IMG/VR virus record: IMGVR_UViG_3300036829_000176
Location: 1-40,350 of that record
Origin: a virus
Length of the DNA stretch: 40,350 nt
Direction: 5' to 3' (one strand)
Shown here: positions 14,083 through 22,697 of the stretch, piece after piece
How the letters are laid out: the number at the start of each line of letters is the position of its first letter
How positions within the stretch are numbered: the first letter of the stretch is position 1
Program-made: the position numbers and the translations under genes
Notes under the pieces: model-generated
Told to the model about the DNA's origin: nothing
What the model saw: the letters and a program-made list of their open reading frames with translations, nothing else
The model's database searches: none

Positions 14083-14247
14083 ATGGATAAGTTAAAGAAC
14101 ATCAAAGAAGAGTGGACAGCCGCGGGTGATATCTCAGGCGGAGACGTAAACTGGCTGATTGCTGAGGTTGAGCGACTGCGCGAAACGGTGGCGATTATGT
14201 CGGATCCTGAGACAATGAACGCGATTGTCGAGGGCCAAAATGGCTGA
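14083..14247 (+). CDS. Coiled-coil mini-protein of the DVxWLIxEVERLR family, 54 aa
   Basis: ATG at 14083 with AAGGAGG upstream. It starts MDKLKNIKEEWTAAG and carries GGDVNWLIAEVERLRET, the short amphipathic helix repeated in the next two genes. It overlaps the next gene by 8 nt. Function unknown; the helix is probably a homo- or hetero-oligomerisation unit. Confidence 0.65.
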   Translation: MDKLKNIKEEWTAAGDISGGDVNWLIAEVERLRETVAIMSDPETMNAIVEGQNG

Positions 14248-14767
14248 TCGACTGGGTGATATCAAAGAAGCCTGCCATGCTCGTGTGTATGGACCGGCAG
14301 TGAGCGATGTGTCTTGGTTAATCCAAGAGGTGGAGCGGCTGCGTAGTAACTTACCAACTGTGGCCGGTGATCTCGAAGAAATCTTCGAGCGCAGCACTGA
14401 TCGAGACGCCTCAACGCAACGAGACATAGATTGGCTCATTGCTCAGGTGGCTATGCTGCGTAAGCAGCTCACATACCATGAAGATCTCAAACGCGCGGCT
14501 GATGGAGCAGCCAGCAAAATCGCTGAGATCAAAGCTGCCAGAATTGCCGACCTCGAAATACTACTAGGCCATGCTCAGCGCAGCATGCAAGCTCTTGGTG
14601 GTTTTGACCCCAGCAGCCCAGCTCACGGCGCACTGCGGTTAATCACCCAGAATATCAAATACAAGCTGACTGCCGCATGCTACGGGGCCGAGGGGGTTGT
14701 CGAAGACCGATGCGACCCGACGCGCGGATACCACAGCACCCCACACAAAGGATGTATTCTCCGATGA
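14240..14767 (+). CDS. Coiled-coil protein with two DVxWLIxEVERLR-type helices, 175 aa
   Basis: The ATG at 14240 gives MADRLGDIKEACHAR, matching the start of its two neighbours. One copy of the helix is SDVSWLIQEVERLRS near residue 27 and a second, RDIDWLIAQVAMLRK, near residue 66. More helix follows (SKIAEIKAARIADLEILLGH), then a basic C-terminal tail. The protein looks like an internally duplicated paralogue of the 54-aa gene before it. Confidence 0.7.
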   Translation: MADRLGDIKEACHARVYGPAVSDVSWLIQEVERLRSNLPTVAGDLEEIFERSTDRDASTQRDIDWLIAQVAMLRKQLTYHEDLKRAADGAASKIAEIKAARIADLEILLGHAQRSMQALGGFDPSSPAHGALRLITQNIKYKLTAACYGAEGVVEDRCDPTRGYHSTPHKGCILR

Positions 14768-15558
14768 ACGACCGACTCACAAACATTAAAGACGGAAGCT
14801 TCACCGCAGGTGATGTGTTTTGGTTAGTTTCTGAGGTTGAGCGGCTGCACACTCAGACCTCGGCCATTCGCTCTCGCTTGGCTAAGGCGATGCCTGGCCA
14901 GACGTTCGATGCCGACAGTCTCTTCGTTTTGTTGGATGCCGTGCTCTACCAGCGTCGCGGAGCGATGATCGAGCTAGGCGAGATTCACGACGTCTTGGCC
15001 GAAGCCCTCGGATACACCCAGGATGCTCCAGACGACGATGCCAGCCCGTGTCCCGGCGCCTGGGTGACTGGTGACCACACAGCTGCGTCGCTGGCGCTGG
15101 AAGCAGCTAGGAAGCTCAAGGGCCAGGAAGCCACCATTCATGCCCTCGGTCGGTCAGTAGATCGGGCGCGCGATTCTAACAACACACTAGAGCTGCGGCT
15201 GAGAAGGACACAAGAAAATTATCACCAAACCCATACCGCTCTCCGCACAGCAGCTGACCAGATAATTGATTTGCAACGCAAAGTATCCATTGCTGAGAAA
15301 ACTAATACTAAAAAATATGTCCGAAAGCTGGAGAGGACAGTTGCTGCAATGCAGCGTGAGCTGGCCGCTCGCAAGCTTCGATGCGGTTGTGTGTTCAGAG
15401 AGGATGGGGAAGAAGGAGACCGGCTTATGCCTCACCCAGAGTGTAGCGAGCATGGAGTTGAGGCAAACGATCGCAGACTTGCTGGCGAGAAAGCCCTCAA
15501 TACCCTGATGTACGTCCGCAAGTATTTCATGGGGAGCGAGCATGGTCACGAAGTGTGA
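14764..15558 (+). CDS. Coiled-coil protein with DVFWLVSEVERLH motif and Cys tail, 264 aa
   Basis: ATG at 14764 overlaps the previous stop as ATGA. It opens MNDRLTNIKDGSFTAG and has GDVFWLVSEVERLHT near residue 19. A globular helical section follows (LFVLLDAVLYQRRGAMIELG), then a long coiled coil from about residue 125 to 215. The C-terminus has a CGCVFREDGEEGDRLMPHPE segment and CSEHG, possibly a zinc site. It is the third member of the tandem family; role unknown. Confidence 0.7.
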   Translation: MNDRLTNIKDGSFTAGDVFWLVSEVERLHTQTSAIRSRLAKAMPGQTFDADSLFVLLDAVLYQRRGAMIELGEIHDVLAEALGYTQDAPDDDASPCPGAWVTGDHTAASLALEAARKLKGQEATIHALGRSVDRARDSNNTLELRLRRTQENYHQTHTALRTAADQIIDLQRKVSIAEKTNTKKYVRKLERTVAAMQRELAARKLRCGCVFREDGEEGDRLMPHPECSEHGVEANDRRLAGEKALNTLMYVRKYFMGSEHGHEV

Positions 15559-15793
15559 GTGCTGTGATTTGCCCGAGTACTCGTGCGGGAAAGCAGCAGC
15601 CAAGAGGCAGGAAATAGAGGCTAAGAAGCGGGCAGCCGAGCTGGTTAGCCACGGATGGTTTCCGGCCAAGTGGCCAGGCGCCTGCCGCGAATGTGGCTCT
15701 GAGTTTGACGCGGGCACTCTCATCAAAGGAGGGCCTTACGGTTACCGCGGATACCTCGCCGAGTGCTGTAGCAGAGAGGGTGTGTTGTCTTGA
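15542..15793 (+). CDS. Zinc-finger-like protein, 83 aa
   Basis: Overlaps the preceding gene by 17 nt. Cysteine pairs CECCDLPEYSC near the N-terminus and CRECGSEFDAGT, then CC near the end, separated by a basic helix (KAAAKRQEIEAKKRAAELVS). The middle segment GSEFDAGTLIKGGPYGYRGY resembles the zinc domain seen in short phage recombination or repair proteins. No firm family. Confidence 0.65.
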   Translation: MVTKCECCDLPEYSCGKAAAKRQEIEAKKRAAELVSHGWFPAKWPGACRECGSEFDAGTLIKGGPYGYRGYLAECCSREGVLS

Positions 15794-16566
15794 TAAAGGA
15801 GGTTTCATTAACTAAAGGGTTAGTCGCCACAGTAGACGAAGAGGACTGGGACCTAGTAAGTAGTTATTTATGGCGGGCTCACGATGCCCGAACGACCTAC
15901 TACGCTGTTACATCTGGGGACAGTAGCGATTTAGTAAGTATGCATAATATGTTGCTAGGTAACTCTTCTGTCAGTGTAGTAGACCATAAAGATGGAAATG
16001 GTTTGAATAACCGTCGAGGTAATTTACGTTCGTGTACTCGCAAACAGAATGCAGCTAATCGAAGATTAGCTACCAATAATAAATCGGGCTACAAAGGTGT
16101 GCATTGGAGCAAAACTAGGCATAAATGGGTGGCACAAATAGGTGTCGATAAAAAATGTATTAATCTAGGGGCATTTATTGATCCATGGGAGGCTGCACAA
16201 GCATATAACACTGCCGCGTTAATAGAATGGGGCGAATTTGCGCTGCTTAACACACCATCTGGCTTGTCTGCACCAACACCAAAAAGTCACACAATTCAAC
16301 GACCTTCAACACCAACTATTCTTGTTGTTGGGTCTGAAGTCACTACAACAGAAATTGCAGCGTATATTGGGGCAAACGGATCTCGCTCAGCCAATGCATG
16401 GCTGCGACGACATGGTCTTATATCTGTGGGCAGACAGCCAGGACATAAAGGTGAGAATTTGTATGCCGCAGACGACGTGATTACGGCTAAATCACATATG
16501 CCTGGGCAAGGGGTGGGCGGTGGGTGGGCTAAGCATGCCCGCCGCGATGGAGTAATTAAAAACTAA
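15790..16566 (+). CDS. HNH homing endonuclease with AP2 DNA-binding domain
   Basis: 258 residues from a TTG that overlaps the previous stop (TTGA). The HNH core is VDHKDGNGLNNRRGNLRSCT near residue 65, the HNH_3 type. The AP2 domain is SGYKGVHWSKTRHKWVAQIG through GAFIDPWEAAQAYNTAA. The C-terminus (TTTEIAAYIGANGSRSANAW) looks like a helix-turn-helix. Free-standing HNH-AP2 genes are selfish mobile genes common in phages. The gene is visibly richer in A and T, with more AAT, TTA and ATA codons, than the genes on both sides, supporting recent arrival. Confidence 0.85.
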   Translation: MIKEVSLTKGLVATVDEEDWDLVSSYLWRAHDARTTYYAVTSGDSSDLVSMHNMLLGNSSVSVVDHKDGNGLNNRRGNLRSCTRKQNAANRRLATNNKSGYKGVHWSKTRHKWVAQIGVDKKCINLGAFIDPWEAAQAYNTAALIEWGEFALLNTPSGLSAPTPKSHTIQRPSTPTILVVGSEVTTTEIAAYIGANGSRSANAWLRRHGLISVGRQPGHKGENLYAADDVITAKSHMPGQGVGGGWAKHARRDGVIKN

Positions 16567-18323
16567 TGATTACTGAACTTCGCGACTACCAAGTCCAAGC
16601 TGCGACGGCCTTGCATAATGGGTACGCCAAGCGGCTGCACCGCCTTGGTATTCAGCTGCCGACCGGATGCGGAAAGACAGTTGTTATGGCCGACATTTCC
16701 AGTAAGGTGCTGAGCAGCGCGCGAACTAGTAGTGTGAACATCTACCTACACCGGGACACCCTGGTTGGTCAGACAATCAAGAAGCTGCTTGAGGCGGGCA
16801 TTGATCCCGACGATATCGGGGTAGTCAAAGCTAACCGGAATGAAGTACATAAAAGATGCCGAGTGATCTCAGTTCACTCGCTGCGCAACGTCGAACGGAT
16901 GAAGCAGCTACCCAAGCCGCAGCTCAACATCGTGGATGAGGCGCATGTGTCGGTGTCCCCTACCTACCGGCGGCTCTACGAGTACCTCGGAGACTCGGCC
17001 TATCTCGCGGGCTTCACAGCTACGTGGATGCGCTCAGACCGGCTGGGCCTAGGAGATGTCTGGGAAGAGGTGGTGTTTCGCCGCTCGATCAGCTGGGCCG
17101 TAGAGCGGGGCTATCTCGTACGGCCCTACCCGCTGCAACTGGGTGGCGACCTCGACATGTCGAAGGTGCGCACCTCGGCCGATGGCGACTACAACGACAA
17201 CGATCTTGGAGAGGTGGTGATGGTCGAGGATCTACTAGAAACTGTGGTACGGGCTTACCATCAGATCACGCCTGGGCTTTCCATGGCGCTATTTGCTCCT
17301 ACCCAAGCTAGTGCTCGATTCTTCGCTAATGGTCTTATGAACCCGCCTCCGCACCTTGGCGTGCCTTCGGTGCCCGTTGCCGAGATTTTCGCCAACACCA
17401 AGGACCGAGACCGTAAATGGGCCTTCCATGGTTTCGAGACCGGCGCGATTAAAGTTCTAGTATCCTGCTCGGCGCTGGCTGAAGGCTGGGATTCGCCGAG
17501 GTGTGACGGAGTTTTCTCACTTCGGCGCACGAAATTTGCTGGTCGATTTATCCAAGAAATGGGGCGCGCATTGCGCCCGTGGATTAACGAGAAGACCGGC
17601 ATTAAAAAAGATCGCGCTTGGATTATGGATTTTGTCGGTACGCTGGACGAAAAAGACATGGCGGCCGCGGTTGATCTATCAAAGACACCTGAGAGAGATG
17701 ATGAAGATATCCCGCTGGATTTGTTGGAGTGTGACGAGTGCGGAGAATTCCGGGTGCTCCGCTACGTCAAGCGGGTAGACCAGAGTCTGTGCACCGACTG
17801 CTTCAACAAGCTGGATCTCGATCCGGAAGGCCGAGAGTATACAGGTAAGCGGATTGACGGCATTATTCAGGTCGATTTATTCGAGCGCACCTCGGCACGC
17901 TGGCTGAAAACCGATTTCGGTATGCCTTTCATCGCCACCAGCGATAAAAGCAAAAGTGGCAAAGCACGCGTCTATTTTATTGCTCTTATCAATGGCCGGT
18001 ACAACGTAGGGGTTACTGGATCAGTAAAAAATTTTACAGGAGGTTATTGGATTTCCGAAGGTATCTCTTTGGCAGAGGCCCTGACAGTAGGCAGTGATGC
18101 AGCTCTAGAGGATGACCCCACAATTACTCACAAGAAAGCAGCATGGCGTCAAAATAACCGATTCGCAACAGCTACCCAAGAACGGTTTGCACAAAATCTA
18201 GGGCTGGATGTAACGGGTATGACCATGGCCGATGCCTCGGATGCCATCACAATCAAACTTGCCAGCCGAACCCTCGGCACGGTGTATCGAGGTCTCTACC
18301 AGAGTGTAGAGGTATCAGTATGA
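16566..18323 (+). CDS. SF2 DEAH-type helicase
   Basis: 585 residues with the full order of superfamily 2 motifs: Q-like LRDYQVQAATAL, Walker A LPTGCGKT (residues 31-38), Ia-like YLHRDTLVGQT, DEAH in NIVDEAHVS (124-127), GFTATWMRSD (motif III), SALAEGWDSP (V) and QEMGRALRPW (VI). A zinc ribbon follows (CDECGEFRV and SLCTDC, near residues 390-415), then a C-terminal domain unique to the family. It probably unwinds forks or branched DNA during replication and recombination. It directly follows the HNH gene and is coupled (ATGA) to the next gene. Confidence 0.9.
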   Translation: MITELRDYQVQAATALHNGYAKRLHRLGIQLPTGCGKTVVMADISSKVLSSARTSSVNIYLHRDTLVGQTIKKLLEAGIDPDDIGVVKANRNEVHKRCRVISVHSLRNVERMKQLPKPQLNIVDEAHVSVSPTYRRLYEYLGDSAYLAGFTATWMRSDRLGLGDVWEEVVFRRSISWAVERGYLVRPYPLQLGGDLDMSKVRTSADGDYNDNDLGEVVMVEDLLETVVRAYHQITPGLSMALFAPTQASARFFANGLMNPPPHLGVPSVPVAEIFANTKDRDRKWAFHGFETGAIKVLVSCSALAEGWDSPRCDGVFSLRRTKFAGRFIQEMGRALRPWINEKTGIKKDRAWIMDFVGTLDEKDMAAAVDLSKTPERDDEDIPLDLLECDECGEFRVLRYVKRVDQSLCTDCFNKLDLDPEGREYTGKRIDGIIQVDLFERTSARWLKTDFGMPFIATSDKSKSGKARVYFIALINGRYNVGVTGSVKNFTGGYWISEGISLAEALTVGSDAALEDDPTITHKKAAWRQNNRFATATQERFAQNLGLDVTGMTMADASDAITIKLASRTLGTVYRGLYQSVEVSV

Positions 18324-18604
18324 AAACCGAAGAGGAGAAAGAAATGCCTGACGAGATTGTAGCCGACGAAATCGACAAGGCTGAGGCTTTGCTTGCCGAG
18401 GCCGACAGCCCGACGCACGATGATGCAGGGAGTCTTAGTCTCTCTGCTCAGGCCATCGGTCTGCTACTGCTGTACTTCGCGAAAGATCACCGCGACGCCG
18501 CTAAGAAAATCGAGGAGATGATTGTTCAGAAGACTGAAAGGCGACTAGCTGAATTGGACGAATGGCTCAGAGTGGTTATGAACGCAATGCCGGGAGGCAA
18601 GTGA
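18320..18604 (+). CDS. Hypothetical acidic helical protein, 94 aa
   Basis: Not recognised. Start overlaps the helicase stop as ATGA; stop overlaps the nuclease start (TGATG). Acidic N-terminus (MPDEIVADEIDKAEALLAEA) and two helices with SAQAIGLLLLYFAKDHRDAA in the middle. Its place between helicase and nuclease suggests an accessory to one of them. Confidence 0.65.
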   Translation: MKTEEEKEMPDEIVADEIDKAEALLAEADSPTHDDAGSLSLSAQAIGLLLLYFAKDHRDAAKKIEEMIVQKTERRLAELDEWLRVVMNAMPGGK

Positions 18605-20721
18605 TGGATGACGAATTTTTTGCAGGAGTAGCGCCGGGCACTGTTGTTGAAGACGACGTACCGCGCGATGGATTGCGCCGGTACCTGCTGCCGGACATCG
18701 GAGGCGATCCGAATATCACCAAGGGCCGGACGCGGGTTACCACCGTGGCGGGCACCATGGAGAACGGCTTTGGGCTCACCATCTGGCGACGCCGGACCGT
18801 GATCCGAGGCATGGGCCTACGGCCGGACCTCATGGCACGCGCCGGGGCTGCCGACCCGTTGGATCCCGGTTATGACAAGCTGCTTGACTCGATCGAAGCA
18901 GCTGCGTTCGAGGCTGGCGGAGGTAGCACCGGATCTAATCTAGGGTCTGCACAACACCATGTGTTCGATCGGTACTTCGGTAAAGGTGAGAAGCTGGACA
19001 CCATCGCTGAGTACTTCCACGCGGATATCCTGGCTGTCGAGCGTGAGCTAGCCGTAAAGGGAATCAAGCTGCTGCCTGGCTATAACGAGCGGGTGGTGTA
19101 CTGCCGGATCTATGACCGCGGCGGCAAGATCGACGCTATCGCCGAACTGGATGACGGTACCTACGCCATCTTGGATTGGAAGACTGAGAAAGACCCGGTT
19201 GAATACCCGGACGGCAAGACAATTCAGCTAGCTTACTACGGCAACGCTGATGGTGTCATGAATTACGAAACCCACCAGTATGAGGCGATGCCCCCGGTAC
19301 GCCGGGATATTGCTCTCGTTGTGTGGTGCCGTCCGGGTTCTGGCGAGGCCAAGGTATTGCGTGTGCCGATCGACCTCGGTTGGGTCGGTGCGCGGGTGGC
19401 CGAGGACAACCGGGCGTGGCGTCGGCAGAAAATCGTCATCAGTGAGTATTTCCCAGGTACAGGCATGGCTCCGGCGGTCGTGCCAGGGGCACAGACTCAG
19501 ATCATCGCTAATGCGATCACCCCGGAAGGCCGCGCGGCTCCGAATGCAGGTGTCGCTGATGTCCGGGCACTAGCCCAGCCAGGATACGTTGAGCCCGCAG
19601 CCGCGATTGCAAATGACCAAAGTAACGGGCAGGTACTGATGTGCTCAGGGTGTGGCCAGCCAGCGCCGACACACCCGGCAACTCCATGCGCGCATTGTGG
19701 GATGTTCAGCGGGCCGCTAGAGCAGGCTGCCCAACAAATCCAAGTGTCTGGGATTGCAGCGCAGGTCGGCCAGATCGTTGATCAGGCTCTCGCGTCTGGC
19801 CAGCAGCTCGGCCCTGAGCAGATGCAGCAGCTCAACACCCAGGCCGCTGCGGTCGTGTCCGGCAAGTGCGGCACATGCGGCTACGTGCACACCCCAGAGC
19901 AGGGCTGCCCGCCTCCCGAGTGGATCCAAGCTCAGAGCGTTCAGCAGGGGATGCAGACTCAGCAGCCTCAGAACGGCCAGTTGCCGCCGGGCGTTCCTCC
20001 TGGCACGGTCGGCCATGGCCCCGCCGGGCAGCCAGCACGCTACCCCGGATACGAGAACGCCGGTCAGCAATCAGCTGAGGCAGCCACGGCAGGGGCACCG
20101 CCCGGTGCGCAGCCGCCAGCACCTAAGGGAGCGGGCAAGAACACCTCACCGGCCGAGTACATCAAGGAGCTGATTGATCGGCCTAGTGACGGCATCGATC
20201 CTGAGGCCTTCTATATGGAGATGAAGGCGGAGCTAGAAATTCTCTCCAAGAAAGACCAGTTGCAGCCGATGCTGCGTCTCATCAAGCCGGGCATTGATGA
20301 GAACCTGCTGAAGAAGCACCGCGGTCCGCTAGCTGAGTTGCTCGTCGGCTTCGTCAAAGAGCAGCGAGATATGCGTACGGCGCACCCCGGCCCCTCAGCA
20401 CTTCTAGCTCAGCCAGAAGTGCAAAATATGATGGCTGCCCAGCAACAATATGCTCAGAATGTGACGACGATTGTTGAGCAAGCACAGGCTGCGCCCGTGC
20501 AGCCGACTGCCCCATGGGGCCAGCAGCCTCCACAGAATGATTTCGTTGACATGACGTACGAAGGCGTCATGCGCGCTATCAGCGAGGCTCCTAGCCCGGA
20601 TCGACTCGGAACTATCTACCAGCAGTGGATTACTACTTACGGTCCGGCTCAGTGGACCGGAGCAATCCTCGATGCGGCCAACCAGAAGCTCGCATCATTC
20701 CAGATGTCACCAACGCACTAA
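18604..20721 (+). CDS. RecB/Cas4-like PD-(D/E)XK nuclease with long Gln/Pro-rich zinc-ribbon tail
   Basis: Start at 18604 (TGATG overlap), 705 residues. The nuclease domain is residues about 40-290: GSAQHHVFDRYF holds the His of motif I (118-119), KIDAIAELDDGTYAILDWKT gives Asp177, Asp191 and Lys193, and IQLAYYGNAD is the QxxxY motif. From residue 350 the protein changes to a low-complexity Gln/Pro/Ala region with two zinc ribbons (CSGCGQ with CAHCG; CGTCGY with GCP). A helical domain follows (SPAEYIKELIDRPSDGIDPE). The nuclease probably processes DNA ends for recombination; the tail probably binds partners. Confidence 0.85.
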   Translation: MDDEFFAGVAPGTVVEDDVPRDGLRRYLLPDIGGDPNITKGRTRVTTVAGTMENGFGLTIWRRRTVIRGMGLRPDLMARAGAADPLDPGYDKLLDSIEAAAFEAGGGSTGSNLGSAQHHVFDRYFGKGEKLDTIAEYFHADILAVERELAVKGIKLLPGYNERVVYCRIYDRGGKIDAIAELDDGTYAILDWKTEKDPVEYPDGKTIQLAYYGNADGVMNYETHQYEAMPPVRRDIALVVWCRPGSGEAKVLRVPIDLGWVGARVAEDNRAWRRQKIVISEYFPGTGMAPAVVPGAQTQIIANAITPEGRAAPNAGVADVRALAQPGYVEPAAAIANDQSNGQVLMCSGCGQPAPTHPATPCAHCGMFSGPLEQAAQQIQVSGIAAQVGQIVDQALASGQQLGPEQMQQLNTQAAAVVSGKCGTCGYVHTPEQGCPPPEWIQAQSVQQGMQTQQPQNGQLPPGVPPGTVGHGPAGQPARYPGYENAGQQSAEAATAGAPPGAQPPAPKGAGKNTSPAEYIKELIDRPSDGIDPEAFYMEMKAELEILSKKDQLQPMLRLIKPGIDENLLKKHRGPLAELLVGFVKEQRDMRTAHPGPSALLAQPEVQNMMAAQQQYAQNVTTIVEQAQAAPVQPTAPWGQQPPQNDFVDMTYEGVMRAISEAPSPDRLGTIYQQWITTYGPAQWTGAILDAANQKLASFQMSPTH

Positions 20722-20743
20722 ATAGTGAAAGGAATACAATAAA

Positions 20744-21895
20744 ATGACTCAGGCACCGTGGCAGCAGGCCCCGCAGCAGGGGACACCACCTCAGGGTTAC
20801 GCCGGTCCGCAAGGCCCGCCTCAGAACTACGCTGGCCCGCCAGCACCCCAGGGCTATGCCGGTCCACAAGGCCCGCCAGCACCACAGCAGGGACCGCCTC
20901 AGGGTTGGCAGCAGGCTCCGCAAGGGCCACCTCCTCAGGCAGGCCCGCCTGCTAGCCAGCAGCCGTGGCAGCAGGCTCCCCAGGCGCCTCCGCCTCAGGC
21001 TGCCCCACAGGATGAGACCGGTGATGATGAATTCTTCACGGGCGGTACCGGGGGCTCGTATATGTCTTTCGCCGATGACACCTGTGTTGGTCATCCGCGG
21101 GGAGGAACTATCGTAGGCATCAACGAGCGCCAGCAGACGCACAAGAAGACCAAAGAGCCGATGTTTTGGCCGAATAGTGACCGACCCATCATGATCAAGG
21201 TTGTCACTATGCAGACCAATGAGCGCAAGCCGGGTGACCAAGAAGATCAGGGTTTGCGTTCGGTGTGGCTGCCACAGTCCAAGGATGTCACTAAGGCTGT
21301 TATCGAGGCGATGAAACAATCGACGCCAAACGAGATGCGGCTCAAACTGGGCGGCCAATTGTGGATTACTCGTACGGGCTCTCGGCAGACGAAGCAGCAG
21401 GATGGTAGCGCGGGATTCCCGGCGTTCACTTACACAGCCCAGTACATCCCTCCGCAGGAGAATCCTAACGATGGGTTCTTTGTGGCTGGCCAGCCGAGTA
21501 ACGGTCAAGCCTCAGCTCAGGCCGCGCCGCAGCAGCAAGGACCGCCAGCTCAGGCAGCGCAGACACCTTGGCAGCAGGGTCCGGCCCCGCAGCAGGGCAA
21601 CGCCTACGCGACGGCCAACGGCCAGCAGGGTTGGCAGCAGCCAGCTCCGCAGCAGGCGCCTCCCCAGGGTGGCTGGCAGCAGCCTGCACCGCAGCAGGGA
21701 CCGCCCGCAGTTAACGGGCAGGCTCCATGGGCTCAGCAGGCGCCTCCGCAGCAGCCCGCCAACGGGCAGGCTCCATGGGCTCAGCAACCCCCAGCAGGCC
21801 CGCCTGCGGGCACCTGGCAGCCCGCGGCGCCGGATCCGGCCAACCCCTGGGGTAACCAGCCCCAGCAACAGCAGTACCCGCCTCAGGGCCAGTAA
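20744..21895 (+). CDS. Pro/Gln-rich protein with central folded domain, 383 aa (possible ssDNA-binding protein)
   Basis: Residues 1-90 and about 245-383 are low-complexity Pro, Gln, Gly, Ala. The folded part (residues about 93-230) begins DDEFFTGGTGGSYMSFADDT and contains TIVGINERQQTHKKTKEPMF, then PIMIKVVTMQTNERK, then GGQLWITRTGSR. That is a beta-rich layout that could be an OB-like fold. It lies just after the nuclease, whose tail has similar composition, so a single-strand-binding partner is a reasonable guess only. In frame after the TAA there are four more codons and another TAA, so the stop may be a recent change of a Gln codon. Confidence 0.6.
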   Translation: MTQAPWQQAPQQGTPPQGYAGPQGPPQNYAGPPAPQGYAGPQGPPAPQQGPPQGWQQAPQGPPPQAGPPASQQPWQQAPQAPPPQAAPQDETGDDEFFTGGTGGSYMSFADDTCVGHPRGGTIVGINERQQTHKKTKEPMFWPNSDRPIMIKVVTMQTNERKPGDQEDQGLRSVWLPQSKDVTKAVIEAMKQSTPNEMRLKLGGQLWITRTGSRQTKQQDGSAGFPAFTYTAQYIPPQENPNDGFFVAGQPSNGQASAQAAPQQQGPPAQAAQTPWQQGPAPQQGNAYATANGQQGWQQPAPQQAPPQGGWQQPAPQQGPPAVNGQAPWAQQAPPQQPANGQAPWAQQPPAGPPAGTWQPAAPDPANPWGNQPQQQQYPPQGQ

Positions 21896-21926
21896 TACCC
21901 GCAGCAGTAATTAGCCGAGAGCGCAG

Positions 21927-21950
21927 CGCCGGGGCTTTCGGGCCTCGGCG
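21927..21950 (+). terminator. Probable terminator hairpin
   Basis: A 9-bp GC-rich stem (CGCCGGGGC paired with GGGCCTCGGCG across one G-T wobble) with a 6-nt loop, followed by TTGTT, lies 32 bp after the Pro/Gln-rich gene. It may partly separate the replication genes from DUF3850 and the genes after it. The U-run is short. Confidence 0.45.
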
Positions 21951-21976
21951 TTGTTCGGATAGAAAGGATAAAATCC

Positions 21977-22240
21977 GTGACAACACATAAACTTAAAATT
22001 TGGTCAGAGTATTTCGATGCCGTAAACGATAACAAATTACGTGGATGTGCTCGACGAAATGACCGTGATTATAAAGTAGGAGATAGAGCGCAACTAAAAG
22101 AGTGGGATACGAGAACAGGTAGTTACACCGGACGGGAATGCAAAAGAAGGATTACTTATGTTCTCGTTGGGGGTAAGTGGGGTATTGACAGCGCTTACGT
22201 GATTTTGAGTTTGGCACTAATCGATGACAATCAAACCTAA
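21977..22240 (+). CDS. DUF3850 (ASCH/PUA-like) protein, 87 aa
   Basis: GTG start with GAAAGGA upstream. Matches the family pattern: HKLKIWSEYFDAVNDNKL, RRNDRDYKVGDRAQLKEWD, GSYTGRECKRRITYVL and AYVILSL. DUF3850 proteins are small RNA- or nucleotide-binding-like domains common in phages; precise function unknown. This gene and the start of the next are AT-richer than most neighbours. Confidence 0.85.
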   Translation: MTTHKLKIWSEYFDAVNDNKLRGCARRNDRDYKVGDRAQLKEWDTRTGSYTGRECKRRITYVLVGGKWGIDSAYVILSLALIDDNQT

Positions 22241-22697
22241 GATCTGCAAAGAGGCTGGCGAGGATGTCAGGCACCAAAAACGCCCGGCTCCGCATCCTGG
22301 GCCACGGTGCGCAACATGCTGGCGAATCGAGAAGAAACGACGTAGCGAAGCGAACCACCGAACTTACGTAGCGAAAACTTATGGAGTGCCCATAGATTTT
22401 TATGATCTATTGTACAACTATCAAGAAGGAAAATGCGCTCTATGTAAATGGGCTACCGGCGCTCGCAAACGACTAGCCAACGACCATGATCACAAATGCT
22501 GTCCCGGCCCGGTGATTTGCGGGGAATGCCTGCGAGGTCTTCTTTGTGGGTTCTGTAATGAAGTGATGGGCAGGTGGGGTGACAACCCTGATACGTTCTT
22601 GCGAGGCTTCCGATATCTAATCGATCCACCAGCGAAGCAGCTAAGGAGGTTACTAAATGAACAAACAGAGCGAGAAACAATTGCTGTTGAAGTTTAG
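22224..22697 (+). CDS. Recombination endonuclease VII (Holliday junction resolvase)
   Basis: 157 residues. It has a zinc-binding HNH core of the T4 gp49 type: KCALCKWATG, NDHDHKCCPG (catalytic His/Asp pair) and GECLRGLLCGFCNEVMGRWG. The N-terminal segment has CATCWRIEKKRRSE. The family cuts branched DNA before or during packaging and resolves recombination intermediates, a strongly phage-associated function. It overlaps DUF3850 by 17 nt and the sigma factor gene by 41 nt. Confidence 0.9.
   Translation: MTIKPKICKEAGEDVRHQKRPAPHPGPRCATCWRIEKKRRSEANHRTYVAKTYGVPIDFYDLLYNYQEGKCALCKWATGARKRLANDHDHKCCPGPVICGECLRGLLCGFCNEVMGRWGDNPDTFLRGFRYLIDPPAKQLRRLLNEQTERETIAVEV

Noticed and set aside
14225-14239. 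Earlier start for the 175-aa coiled-coil gene
   Set aside because: The ATG at 14240 gives a start region matching the paralogues before and after it, while the extension does not.
20744-21895. DNA tandem repeats in the Pro/Gln-rich gene as a regulatory repeat array
   Set aside because: The CAG/CCG-rich repeats follow codon boundaries of Gln/Pro runs and are explained by the protein composition.
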